A stretch of 64,000 nucleotides of DNA, taken from contig WNNJ02002939.1 in NCBI GenBank assembly GCA_012934845.2, forward strand, positions 1 to 64,000, in the 5' to 3' direction. Both the position numbers and the translations under genes were made by a program. The stretch's first letter is position 1. The number at the start of each line of letters is the position of its first letter. The notes under the pieces are model-generated. The model searched no databases. It was not told the origin of the DNA and was given only the letters and a program-made list of their open reading frames with translations. This DNA comes from Pomphorhynchus laevis (taxonomy: Eukaryota; Acanthocephala; Palaeacanthocephala; Echinorhynchida; Pomphorhynchidae). Positions 1-10,991 of this stretch are shown here, piece by piece.

Positions 1-2600
1 ATACAAACGATTGACTCCTGGGTGGCAAAGCGTAGCGTGAAGTTCATAAAGAAGCTTGAGATCTTTCTGTTTGTTAAAGTAACCGCAACTTGAAGCACAA
101 ATATCCCTAGACATTGAGTCGGCCGCATAATTCAACTTTCCAGGCCGGTAAAGTATACAATATTTGAACTCAGATAGATCGAGACGCCATCTTTGCACTT
201 TTTCATTTTTAATTTTACTCTTATGATTCCTGTTAAATATGAATGAAACTGACCTTTGATCCGTTAGAACATTGAAAGTTCGTCCAGACAAATAGTGCCT
301 CCAGTATCGCAATGCTTCAACGATGGCAAGGGCCTCTTTCTCAATAGCGGAATGTCCAACGACACTCTTACTAAGTGTATGCGAATAAAATGCGACGGGT
401 TTGTTATCCTGCGTTAATACAGCACCGATAGCATAAAGGGATGCGTCAGTCTCTACTGTAAATGTTTTATTGAAATCAATGGGTGTTAGAGTAGCTGAAA
501 TAATACGATCACGAATTATCTCAAATGAGCGCTTTGCTGCAGGTGTAATAGGAAATATCGTGGTTTCAGCTAACGGACGAATCTGCGACGAAAAATTTTG
601 AATCCATTTGGAATAATGTGAGAAAAGGCCGACAATTCTTCGCAGTTGACGTTTATTTTGAGGTACCTGCAGTTCTCGCAAAGGTGAGACACGATTAGGA
701 TCAGGCCGTTTAATACCACTACCAACTTGATATCCCAGAATATTGATCATCGTTTTATTAATCATACATTTCGACTTGGCCAGATTTGTATCATGTTCTT
801 GCTGTGTTTTGCCGCACACAATGATATCGTCGAGGTATGAATAGGTGCCGGTTAAGTTTTCTTTCTCTATGATCTCGTTGATTATTTGCTGGAAGGCGGC
901 TACAGCATTCGTGAGTCCAAAAGGCATACGCTGAAATTGATAGAGTCGACCATCTGCCTCGAATGCGGTCAAGAATTTTTCGTTTGCTCGCAAAGGAACT
1001 TGATGGTAAGCACTTTTTAAATCGAGGGTGCTAAACACGTTATTGGACGATATGGTGTCGATCAGGTCGTCAATTCGGGGCATGGGATAAGCGTCGAGGA
1101 CCGTGAATCTATTTACGGTCTGCGAGTAATCTACTACTAGACGACGACGTCCTTCTCTGTTTACAATAAGAACTTGCGCACGCCACGGTGAGCGACTGCG
1201 CTCGATGATGCCTTCGGACAACATTCGTTTTACTTCCGAAGCAATAAAGCGGCGATCTTCGATATTACGGCGCCGGGACGGAATTGCTGCAGGTTTCCAG
1301 TTTTTAAAATCGTCTGAAAATAACGACGGTATATCGATTTCCATGCTCGATAGTTGCCCAATGGTTAATGTTTCTTGCTTAGCATTTCCTCGAAGTCGAA
1401 TGGAAACACTTGAATGCAAGCGCAGGAATGTATGACCAAGTATGAGATCACGACAAAGATGAGGCATGACGAAGCATTGAATGTCAGTATAGTTTCGGTC
1501 ACAGTAAGATATCGGTAATACGCATCGTTCATTGCATACGGATGTAAATGATGAATTAGCCATGGAAATCCTAACACAACAAGATTCTGTAGGAATACCT
1601 AGTTTTCGAATAACTGATGAATCGACAAAGTTGGAAGAGCTCCCTGTATCAATAAGAGCATCCAGCTGTTGTGTTCCAACGCGAACTTGTACCGTCATGT
1701 CGTCAAGTTTAGATGCATCACCATTTGCATTTTGACAGGATATGATATTAAGTGATTCACAGTCGGACGCGTATGGTCGAGTACTACGATTGTATTTTCG
1801 TCGAGATCAAAGCAACTTAGTTTGACAAACTTTTTCGTAGTGTCCACGTTTTAAGCAGAATGAACATTCAGCATCCCGGGCTGGACAACGATTTCGTGTA
1901 TGCATAACTCCACCACAAAAGTAGCACCTTTTCTTGTTGATCTTTTGAGCTACGGCAATAGATTCTTCACTTTCAGAAATATCAGTATTTCCTTTTGAAC
2001 CTTTGGTTTCCCTTAAGGCATTTACTGTGAATTCGGATGCGTGTCGATATTCGTTTGATTGAGTTTGATCTGCTTCAATCGTTCGAGCGACTTGATAAGC
2101 TTTCTATTTGTCGATGTCATTAGTCTCGAGTATGCGTTGACGAATCTCGTTCGATTGTAAACCCGTAATAAATGAATCGCAAATAAGAATATCGCGCAGC
2201 TCCTTAGCTTTCACATCTTTGAAGGTGCATTGTCGCGCAAGTGTTTCAAGACGATCCACATAGTTAGATATCGATTCATCGAGAGTTTGTCGTGCAGAAC
2301 ACAGTAGATGTCGTTTGTAAACCGAATTTGTAGATTTTATGAATGCTTTGTCGAGGACATCCATTGCTGAATCATAATCCAGGCACTCGTCAATCTTGTC
2401 GAATAATTGAGCGGAAATTGAGATTTTCAGGAGATCAAGTTTGTCATCTTGTGAATCCATTTTCATGCGTTTGATAAATGTTTCGAAGCGATATCACCAG
2501 TGACGCCATTCGCGTTCTGCTTCAGGACAGTCTGTCGTTAGTTTGAGTGTATCCGGCTTGAACAGAGTATCCATCAAGACAATTTGTGAAAAAAATTGTG
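1..2600 (-). mobile_element. Ty3/gypsy-like retrotransposon fossil, gag to start of integrase
   Basis: Remains of a Ty3/gypsy-type LTR retrotransposon read on the minus strand, running off the left edge. Parts recognised in order: a gag-like region at about 2,466-2,104, a double zinc knuckle near 1,925-1,840, an aspartic protease with its DTG-type motif near 1,640, reverse transcriptase with a YLDD active site near 830, RNase H near 460-260, and the start of an integrase zinc-binding region near the window edge. The pol part looks whole over what is visible; gag and pol appear separated by perhaps one or two interruptions. No LTR could be identified: the 3' end is outside the window and the sequence at 2,580-2,700 shows no clear terminal repeat. 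Age cannot be estimated without the LTR pair. A fragment of a related element lies at 60,190-60,960. Confidence 0.8.
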
Positions 2601-2694
2601 ATAACCAGAGAGAATAAATGGCTTTTATTCACAAATCTACAAATAGTAGGTAAAGTTAAATATAAATGATAAAGTAATTAAATGTGATACCACA

Positions 2695-3025
2695 TTCACA
2701 TGCCTCTTCGGTACTCTCCCAACGTTTTAAACTTCTTATCACTTCATCTACTTATCGTATCTTTCCTGACCGCTCTCCTTATGATATTGCCCAGCTCAAT
2801 TTAGCTCGCATTGAAAAACATTGATGTGAAACAAACGGTGAGTCATCTCTACAAATCCGTAAAATCAACGGAAATTTTTACGTCCTACGCACGAAGCCAA
2901 AAATCCAATGGCGTCCCGTCTCTCTCCCCCAGTTTTCTTTGCTAGTCGATCTCGCTCCTGAACATACTTTTCGTCTTGGTTTTTTAACACTCACTCCATT
3001 CTTCATAAAGCTGATCTGCTCCTTT
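2695..3025 (+). mobile_element. L2 LINE, 5' part of a copy split by another L2
   Basis: Plus-strand 5' piece of an L2-clade LINE. The reading around 2,945-3,025 matches the start of the L2 ORF2 endonuclease seen at 63,953 on the minus strand (LLVDLAPEHTFRLG, then HKADLL). The match stops abruptly at about 3,025, where the 3' end of a minus-strand L2 begins; the same plus-strand element resumes at about 6,004. It is thus the left half of an element split by a nested insertion. The stretch 2,700-2,890 reads partly open upstream of ORF2 and may be 5' UTR or a relic of an upstream ORF; I could not classify it. Confidence 0.7.
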
Positions 3026-3055
3026 AAAAAAACGATTTATTTTAACGTGGCAAAT

Positions 3056-3071
3056 GCGTGCCAGCGCACGC
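3056..3071 (-). ncRNA. L2 LINE 3'-end hairpin
   Basis: GCGTGC, loop GCTG, GCACGC on the element's sense strand, followed by ATTTGCCACGTTAAAATAAAT. The same hairpin position is kept at 8,652-8,668, 10,002-10,016, 13,803-13,819, 53,677-53,693 and 61,015-61,031. Stem sequence varies by a paired change in the 13,803 copy, and loop sequence and length vary freely. Probably the signal in the RNA 3' end recognised by the element's own reverse transcriptase. Confidence 0.75.
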
Positions 3072-3102
3072 TTACATGACCACAACAAAACAAGACTGTG
3101 AA

Positions 3103-6000
3103 TCAGGTGTCGAGAAGGTGTGAACGGAGGAGGTGTTTGAATGTGATAAAGGAGGGAGCGCGGCGGACGTCGAGAGGGAGTTGATTCCAGGCGAGTGAGG
3201 CGGCGACGAGGAAGGATCGGAGACCGTAGTTGTTGGAGTAATTAGGAACGTGGAGTAAGAGGGTATGACAGGAACGAAGCGATAGCGAGGTGGGGCGAGT
3301 ATCGTCTAAGAAAGGAAGGTTGATGAACGATGGGGAGCCGACAGCGATGAGACGAAAAGTAACGAGAAGAAGGCGGAGTTTGATGCGGATGTGGATGGTG
3401 AGCCAGGAGAGTTGGGCAAAATATGTGGATGTGTGGTCGAAGCGACGGAGACGAAAGAGTACTCGAACGGCGGTGTTGATTATTCGTTGTAGGGGTAGGA
3501 TGATGGATTTTGGAGAATTGACGAAAAGGCTAAGGCAGTAATCGATTTTAGGGAAAAGAAGCGATGAAAGAAGAGACATACAAGAACGGAAGTCGATAAG
3601 GGGGCGGATACGGCGGATGTCACGGAGAATTAAGTTAGACGAGCGGACCTTGTCACGGACGAAGGGTTTAAGGGAAAGGTGATCATCGAAATGGAAGCCT
3701 AAGAAAGTGAGATTGTGGACTATAGGGATGATCGATGAGGCAAAAGAAACAATGGGAGGAGATATGTTTGGTTTACGGGGGAGGATCCACATTATTTTGG
3801 ACTTTTCGGGGTTTAGAACGAGATGGAGATTGGAGAGACGTTTGTAGATAGAAGAAAGACAGTTGGAGGCAGAAATGCCGATATCGTGTATGCGATGTGC
3901 GGGTGCATGAGCATAGATTAGAATGTCATCGGCGTATTGCATGACGTTAAAGGAGTAAGGTTTGATAAATGGAGAGAGATCGCCAAGCAAAAGAGAGAAA
4001 AGCAAGGGACCTAGGACTGAACCTTGTGGGACCCCGCAAAAAATAGGGATGGGAGGGGAGGATGATGAATTAGAACAGACGCGAAAGGAACGGTCGGATA
4101 GATATGAGGCGAACCATGCTACGGAGGAGGAAGAAAAGCCGTAATCATAACGAAGGCGAGAAAGGAGGACGGAGTGGTCGACAATGTCGAATGCGGAGGA
4201 GAGGTCGAGGGAGATGAGAACACTATATAGAGCCTTGTCTCGAGAAATGAGTAAGTCGTTGTACACTTTTATGCATGCGATTTCTGTCGAGTGATTAGAG
4301 CGGAAAGCGGATTGGAAAGGAGGGTACAGATTGGATGAGGAGAGATAAGCGTTGATTTGTATTAAGATGAGGCGTTCTAAGAGCTTAGAAAGAGTGGGTA
4401 GTAGTGAAATGGGGCGATAGCTAGAAGGAAGGGAGGGATCGAGCGATTGTTTCTTAAGGATGGGACGAACGATTGCGGATTTCCAGTGTGAAGGGAAGAT
4501 ACGACTGCGGATGGACGAGTTAAACAAGGTTGTGAGAAATGAGTATATCGATGAGCATATAGATTTTAATATGTGGGTAGGCAGGGGATCGGCAGGTGAG
4601 GTTTTGTTGGGCAAGGACATGAGGACAGATGATACTTCTGTAGGTGATACAGGGAGAAGATGAAAGAGTTCCGGAAGGATGAGGCTAGGCGGGGCAGAGT
4701 GGGATAGGATGGAGACCGGGGTGTGAGAGAGCAGCGTGGATACTTTAGTCTGGAGAAATGACGAATAATCATTAGCATTGATGTTGCACGGCGTAGAGGA
4801 ACGAGCCAGGATTGAGTTAAAAGTATGCCAGAGAGTCTTAGAGTTGAATGAAGTGATGATTTTATGCTGCCAGAAGGAGTTGCATTTGGTACGTAGTAGG
4901 TTGAGATGAGACCGGCGAAGAGCAAGATAGTAATCACGAAAAGACGGAGTGATCGAGCGGAAATCGCGTTTGAGAGAGCGGTGATAGACTCGAAAAGCAT
5001 GGCGGAGTCGACGCTTTGAGAGTAGACATTGGATGTCAAACCATGGGGCACGGTGCAAGCGACGGTGTGGGTGAGACTTGAAGGGCAAGAGAATATCGAG
5101 AGTGGATGTGAGTTCAGAGTCGAAAAGGAAGGCGAGATCGTGAGGAGATGAATATGTTATTGTGGGTAATGATAGAGACGATTTGAGTAAGGCAGAGCGG
5201 AGAAGGGAGAGGTCAAGATTTCTCCAAGGGCGACGTAGGATTGTAGGTGTGTGAGGAGGGGTGTGGTTGCGAGTGAGATCAAGGGTGATAAGAAAGTGAT
5301 CGGATAGACCAGGATCAGAGATGGACAGTGAGGTGTAGGCAGCAAAATGATCGGGGACAGCGATGATGTCGAGTGCCCCACCAAGTATATGTGTGGGGGC
5401 AGTGGAGATTAGTTTGTAATTGTAGTTGGATAGAATGTTGATGAAGCGGATGGAATCTGTGGAAGAGGGGCGGTCTAGGCGGATATTGAAGTCGCCTAGA
5501 ACGAGTGAAGGGATTGAGGACAAAGAACAATGAGAAAGGAGGTCAGCGAGTTCGGTAAAAAATAAGGCTGTAGGAGCTGATGAACCAGGACGGTATACAA
5601 TGGCGAGATCTAGAGTGATCGGGTTAGAATAACGACAAGTGAGCAACTCAAAAGAGCAAGGACTGAAAGGGGGATTGATTTTGCGAAGAGACGCTGGGTG
5701 ACGCGCGAATGCGACGATGCCGCCATGATTAGAGGATTTAGAAGGGTATGAGCTGAGGGGGCGTGCGGATTCGACTAGGGAGCAACCGGCAGAGAGCAGA
5801 CGGCGAATGGAAAGGTCGTCGGAATCTGAGTGCCAGGATTCGGTGAGGCAGAAGAGATCGATGGATTGCTTGGTGAATACGTTGAGGATAAGATCGGATT
5901 TATTGAGAATAGATCTAGTGTTGAGGAGACCGAGGCGGAAACCGTGTGCTGTGGCGAAAGAGTCTAGTGGAGAAGACACATAGGAGAGATGGAGCGCCAT
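3103..6000 (-). CDS. L2 LINE ORF2: AP endonuclease-reverse transcriptase, intact
   Basis: Uninterrupted 966-aa polyprotein that would nick chromosomal DNA and copy LINE RNA by target-primed reverse transcription. The N-terminal third is an apurinic-like endonuclease: LNTRSILNKSD, then LTESWHSDSDD, YRPGSS, the LGDFNIRLDRP motif and GLSDHFLI near the domain end. The centre is a reverse transcriptase: FQSAFRSNHSTEIA, LDLSSAFDIVDHS, GVPQGSVLGPLLFSLLLGD and the catalytic QYADDILIYAHAP. The C-terminal part ends in the L2-type LAWNQLPLDVRRAPS stretch. The frame is also open nine codons further upstream, but those codons are read from the host L2, so I place the start at MALHLSY. Domain order and the GDFN and YADD motifs match the L2 clade (CR1 group). 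All key catalytic motifs are present; whether it is active cannot be told from sequence alone. Confidence 0.9.
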   Translation of the reverse strand: MALHLSYVSSPLDSFATAHGFRLGLLNTRSILNKSDLILNVFTKQSIDLFCLTESWHSDSDDLSIRRLLSAGCSLVESARPLSSYPSKSSNHGGIVAFARHPASLRKINPPFSPCSFELLTCRYSNPITLDLAIVYRPGSSAPTALFFTELADLLSHCSLSSIPSLVLGDFNIRLDRPSSTDSIRFINILSNYNYKLISTAPTHILGGALDIIAVPDHFAAYTSLSISDPGLSDHFLITLDLTRNHTPPHTPTILRRPWRNLDLSLLRSALLKSSLSLPTITYSSPHDLAFLFDSELTSTLDILLPFKSHPHRRLHRAPWFDIQCLLSKRRLRHAFRVYHRSLKRDFRSITPSFRDYYLALRRSHLNLLRTKCNSFWQHKIITSFNSKTLWHTFNSILARSSTPCNINANDYSSFLQTKVSTLLSHTPVSILSHSAPPSLILPELFHLLPVSPTEVSSVLMSLPNKTSPADPLPTHILKSICSSIYSFLTTLFNSSIRSRIFPSHWKSAIVRPILKKQSLDPSLPSSYRPISLLPTLSKLLERLILIQINAYLSSSNLYPPFQSAFRSNHSTEIACIKVYNDLLISRDKALYSVLISLDLSSAFDIVDHSVLLSRLRYDYGFSSSSVAWFASYLSDRSFRVCSNSSSSPPIPIFCGVPQGSVLGPLLFSLLLGDLSPFIKPYSFNVMQYADDILIYAHAPAHRIHDIGISASNCLSSIYKRLSNLHLVLNPEKSKIMWILPRKPNISPPIVSFASSIIPIVHNLTFLGFHFDDHLSLKPFVRDKVRSSNLILRDIRRIRPLIDFRSCMSLLSSLLFPKIDYCLSLFVNSPKSIILPLQRIINTAVRVLFRLRRFDHTSTYFAQLSWLTIHIRIKLRLLLVTFRLIAVGSPSFINLPFLDDTRPTSLSLRSCHTLLLHVPNYSNNYGLRSFLVAASLAWNQLPLDVRRAPSFITFKHLLRSHLLDT

Positions 6001-6003
6001 CGA

Positions 6004-8699
6004 ATATGCATTACCGAATCCTGGCACTCTGACTCTGACGATCTTGCTATTCGTCGTCTATGTCGCTCTGGTTTTTCTTTAGTTGAATCAGCTCGTCCAA
6101 TAGTCTCTTCCACATCTACTGTTTCTAACTATGGCGGTATCGTTGCCATTGCTCGTCACCCAACGTCTCTACGTAAAATTAATGCTAACATCCAGTGCAC
6201 TTCTTTAGTTCTCCGTGACTTTAACATTCGTCTTGATCGCCCGGCTGACTCTGACTCTATCACTTTAACTGATAATTTTCTGATTTTAACTATAAATTAC
6301 TTTAAACAAGCCCAACTCATATTCTCGGTGGTGCTCTCGACATCAATGCTGTTCCTAACTGCTTCAATGACTATACCTCCTTGTCAATTACTGATCCTGG
6401 TTTGTCCGATCATTTCCTTGTCACTCTTGCTCGTCCCCATCCTCCTTCTCCGCCTTTACCATTATCCACACTAAGTCAACCCTGGAAACTTCTCGATATC
6501 CCTATCCTCTGCACAGCCTTACTCAATCATTCACTCTTTTCACTTCCTCTTAAATATCTCTCTCCCTATGATCTCTGCATTCTGTTTGATTCTGAACTTA
6601 CGTCGATCCTCAATAACCATCTGCCTAGTCGACTCCGACGTTCTCAGCGCTTGCGCCATGCTCCCTGGTTCGATTCTGACTGTAGTCTTTCTAAGCGTCG
6701 ACTCCGTCACTATTTTCGTGTGTATAATCGCTTTCTTAAACGTTATTCCAACTCCCTCCCTCCAAATCTCCGTGATTCCCACTTTTCTCTACGCCATTCA
6801 CATCTCATTCTTATACGTACTAAACGTACTCTCTTTTGGCGAAATCAACTCGATTCCACTTCCAACTCTAAATATCATTGGAAAATCTTAAACTCAATTC
6901 TTTCACGATCATCTACCCCTTGTAATATAAATCTTGATGAATTTTCTTCTTATCTACAAACTAAGCTATCTAATTTACTTTCCCTACTACCCATAGCCCC
7001 CTTGTACCCGCAGTTCTCTTTAAATACTTCCCTCCCAGAGCTATTTCACCTTCTTCCCGTTTCGTCTGATAGTTCTGCTGTCAGACGTTTATTCGGTTCT
7101 GCTGTCATTACCTAATAAAACCTCGTCCTCTAACTCAATTCCCACTCACTTGCTTAAAAATATCTACTCCTCTATCTTACTTTTACTAACCACATTATTC
7201 AACTCGTCCATCCGCAGCCGTACATTTCATTCCATCTGAAAATGCGCAACTGTCCGGCATCTCATCAAAAAGCAATCTCTCGACTCCTCACTACCGTTTT
7301 CGTACCATCCTATCTCACTTCTCCCAACCCTCTATAAACTCCTTGAGCGTCTCGTTCTTAAGCAAGTTAATAAATATCTCTTCCCCCTCCACCAACTTAT
7401 TTCCTCCATTCCAAGCCGCTTTTCGCTCAAATTACTCTACCGAAATTGCCTGTCTTAAAGTTTATAACGACTTACTCATATCGCGCGATCATAAATTATG
7501 CAGTGTCATAGTTTCTCTTGATCTATCGTCTGCTTTTGAGATCATCGATCACTCGATTCTTCTCCATCGCCTTCGTCATGATTATGGCTTCTCTTTATCC
7601 ACTGTATCATGGTTTTCTTCATATCTACCAACCCGTACATTTCGCGTCTATTCTAACTATTCTCTCTCATCCTTCGTCCATCCCGTCCGGTGTTCACAAG
7701 GCTCCGTATTGGTCCCTATGCTTTTCTCTCTTCTTCTCGTTGATTTGTCTTCGATTTCTCTTAAATTTAACTTCCATGTTATGCAATATGCTGATGACAT
7801 TATCATCTATGTTCATGCACCTGTTTATCGTATTCACGATCTTAGTGTTTCTGCTTCCGACTGTCTTGTCTCAATTTCCAATCATCTTTCTTCTCTTCAC
7901 CTTTCTCTAAATCCTGATAAATCCTGAAATTATGTGGATCCTACCTCGAAGCATTGGCTTAGAACCTCCCTCCTTATCATTAAATTCTACAATTCTTCCT
8001 ATCGTAGATAATCTCGTTTTCCTAGGCTTCCATTTCGACAACCGACATTCACTTAAGCCTTTCGTTAGAGATAAAGAATGATCATCTACCTTGATACTCC
8101 GCAACCTCCGTCAAGTTCGTAGACTGATCGATTTTCCTTCTTGTATGACTCAAATCTTCTCTCCTTTTTTCTAGACTCGATTATTGTCTTAGTCTATTTT
8201 CCAAATCACCTAAATTCACTATTCTTCCCTTACAACGCATCGTCAACGCAGACGTCCAAATTCTCCTCCGTCTACGTCGTTTTAATCATACATCCTACCA
8301 TCTTGTTTCTATCGATTTGCCTACAATTTATTGTCGTGTTCAAATTCGTCTTCTCGTTGCTTTCCGTCTTGTAACTTTTCATACCCCTTCATTTCTCAAC
8401 CTTCCTTTTCTTGATAATTCTCGTCCTGTTTACTGTTCCTTGCGTTCCTGTAATTCCCTTCTTTTACATGTCCCAAACTACTCTATCTCCTTTGGACTCC
8501 GCTCCTTCCTGGTGGCTGCTCCTCTATCGTGGAATCATCTGCCCATTCATATACGCCAATCAACTTCCCTGTCGTGCTTTAAACGCCAAATCCTGTCCCA
8601 TTTAAACAATTATCTGCTTGACTTTTTCATTTTTTGTTAGTGGACTTGTAAGCGTGCAGCTTGTTTGCATTTGCCACGTTAAATAAATTTGTATTATTA
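6004..8699 (+). mobile_element. L2 LINE, 3' part of the split plus-strand copy (degenerate)
   Basis: Continuation of the plus-strand L2 copy beginning at 2,695. It resumes with CITESWHSDSDD at about 6,010, then passes through endonuclease (6,004-6,560), linker (6,560-7,110) and reverse transcriptase (7,340-7,930, with QYADDIIIY near 7,785) to the C-terminal stretch near 8,640. Reading frame changes are frequent: the recognisable protein moves between frames at least five times (about 6,200, 6,400, 7,090, 7,380 and 7,925-8,310), so ORF2 is dead. It ends with the family hairpin at 8,652-8,668, here weakened, and a tail at 8,680-8,699. It belongs to the same subfamily as the minus-strand copy at 60,985-64,000. 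Confidence 0.85.
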
Positions 8700-10045
8700 G
8701 AGCGCCTTATCTTAATGTAGATCAACGTTTATCTCTCCTCATCCGATCTGTACACTCCTTTCCGATCTGCTTTTCGCTCTAATAACTCCACAGAAATCGC
8801 CTGCATGAAAGTTTAAAACGACCTACATAATTCTCATTACAAAACTCTATATAGTGTTCTCCTATCCATCGACCTCTCATCCGCCTTCGACATCGTCGAC
8901 CACGCCACCATCCTTTCTCGCCTTCGTTATGATTACGGCTTTTCTTCCTCCTCCGTAACATGGCTTGCCTCATATATATCCAACCGTTCTTTTCGGGTCT
9001 GTTCACATTCATCATCCTTTCATCCCATCCCTATTTTCTGCGAGGTCCCACAAGGTTCAGTCCTAGGACCCCTGCTTTTATCTCTTCTACTCGGCGATCT
9101 CTCACCGTTTGTCAAACCTTACTCATTTAAAGACATGCAATATGCCGATGACATCATTATCTATGCTCATGCACCCGCACATCGCATACATGATATCGGC
9201 ATTTCTGCCTCCAACTGTCTTTCTACCATCTACAAACGTATCTCCCATCTTCGTCTCGTTCTTAACCCAGACAAGTCCCAAATAATGTGGATCCTCCCCT
9301 GTCAACTAGCATATCTCCTCCCCTTTTATTATTTGTCTCATCAATCATCCTTATAGTCCACAATATCAATTTCTTAGTATTCCATTTGGATGATCACCTT
9401 TTCCTTAAAACCTTCGTCCGTGACAAGGTCCGCTCGTCTAACCTAATTCTCCGTGACATCCGCCGTAGCCGCCCCCTTATCGACTACTGTTCCTGTATGT
9501 TTCTTCTTTCATCGTTTCTTTTACCTAAAATCGATTACTGCCTTAGACTTTTCGCCAATTCGCCAAAATTCATCATCCTACCCCTACAACGCATCATAAA
9601 CTCCGCCGTTCGAGTGCTCCTACGTCTCCGTCGCTTTGACCACACATCTACATGTTTTGCTCAACTCTCCTGGCCTACCATCTACATCCGCATCAAACAC
9701 CGTCTTCTTGTTACTTTTCTTTTTATCGCCGTGTGCTCCCCATCGGTCATCTACCTCCCTTTCTTAGACGACACTCGCCCCACCTATCTATCACAGCGTT
9801 CCCGTAATTTCCACTTACTCTACGTCCGCAATTACTCTAACAACTACGATCTCCGATTCTTCTTCGTCGCCGCCCCACTCGCCTGGAATCAGCTTTTACT
9901 CGAGGTCCAACGCGCTCCCTCCTTTATTTCATTCAAATGCCGCCTCCGTACCTACCTCCTCGAAACATGATATAGATTTGTTTGTTGTTTTGGTCATGCA
10001 AGCGTGCGCGGCACGCATTTGCTATGTAAAAATAAATCTTTTTTT
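8700..10045 (+). mobile_element. L2 LINE, 5'-truncated copy (RT to 3' end)
   Basis: Plus-strand, 5'-truncated L2 beginning within the reverse transcriptase region and directly abutting the previous L2. It keeps the RT core (QYADDIIIYAHAPAHRIHD at about 9,135-9,190), a C-terminal region to about 9,970, and the 3' hairpin at 10,002-10,016 followed by an A/T tail. It is closer to the intact minus-strand copy at 3,026-6,003 than to the split copy beside it. The reading frame shifts near 9,300, and earlier segments are also disrupted, so it is a dead-on-arrival or decayed copy. Confidence 0.8.
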
Positions 10046-10985
10046 GTCGATCCTAATCACTTGTATAATCAAATTTTATTTGATTGGAAGATTAGATCGA
10101 GCGCCGGGAGTTGAAGTTTAGCCGAGGTGTCGACTGTGTTGACTTGACTGTAAACTCGATTTTTAAACAAGTTTTAGGACCGTTAAAATTCATAACAAAA
10201 TTCGCCTGAAAAGAAATATATGACCAGGTATAGCATTCGAAAATAAGGATGATTAAATATGGAATTATACACTCTTGTAAAGTTTGCGATAATCTGTCAT
10301 CCGGTATCACAAAATGCCGTAATTTTTTCAAAAACGAGGTATTCGCCAAGAATACGCTTATTGTTTAGAGATTCCATGTCAGTTCGCACATAGCCACAGT
10401 ATCTGTTCCGATCAAATTGAGTGTGATATCCTTATCAAATTATACATCAAGCGCTATCCCGTTTATACAAATTTGTATTATAGCAAATATTTTTGTGGAA
10501 TCTTGTGAGTAAAAAGTTATACTAGTTTGAACTTTCTTGGCTGCTTAATAAACTACTTACATTCTAGATTTCAGTTCGACTAAATCCGATTATTATCTAT
10601 CTCTATGTATAGTAGTTCGTCGCACTGCTAATTTAAACTAACTAGTGTCTACGCAATAGTCTCGTCTGATAAATACATTTCATAACTTTTCGTTTTCTTA
10701 AATTTTCGCTGTCAATTCATGTACTGAATGGTCTGTAATAACTTTTTGTGCGGATTTTTTCGTATACTGTACAGTACAAACTGAAATTTGTACAAGTATG
10801 AACAATTAAATATAACGACTTATCGGATATTGTTTGATATTTACAATTATTATACAATAATAATCTACAAAATTTGGGACAAGTTTAAACCAAAATTCAA
10901 GCAGTCATCCCGAGATACAAGGGCTCTGACTAGTGTGCATATTTTTTGGTTTCTAATAAACATACAATTCAGTTCAGCAATCTGA
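10046..10985. other. AT-rich interval without a recognisable gene
   Basis: About 940 bp between an L2 tail and the start of CR1 ORF1. Short open stretches here show no family similarity I recognise. The part next to 10,985 may be the CR1 5' untranslated region, but the flank of the second CR1 copy (upstream of 55,975) gives no clear match to confirm that. Confidence 0.5.
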
Positions 10986-10991
10986 ACTGTA

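Larger units (their letters stand above)
3026..6003 (-). mobile_element. L2 LINE with uninterrupted ORF2, nested in an older L2
   Basis: A minus-strand L2-clade LINE inserted into a plus-strand L2 copy. Its 3' end has the family hairpin (3,056-3,071) and an AT-rich tail at 3,026-3,050; its 5' end coincides almost exactly with the ORF2 start codon at 6,000, so the 5' UTR is missing or very short. The flanking older L2 lacks roughly 30 bp between the two junctions, and I see no target-site duplication. ORF2 is open throughout, which makes this the youngest-looking L2 of the window; the other L2 copies all carry frameshifts or truncations. Confidence 0.85.

Noticed and set aside
1205-1735. Plus-strand open stretches in the gypsy fossil
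   Set aside because: They are antisense to the protease/RT region and have no recognisable domain.
3290-5384. Several open stretches opposite to or out of frame with the L2 ORF2
   Set aside because: They mirror the GC-richer LINE coding sequence and show no protein family of their own.
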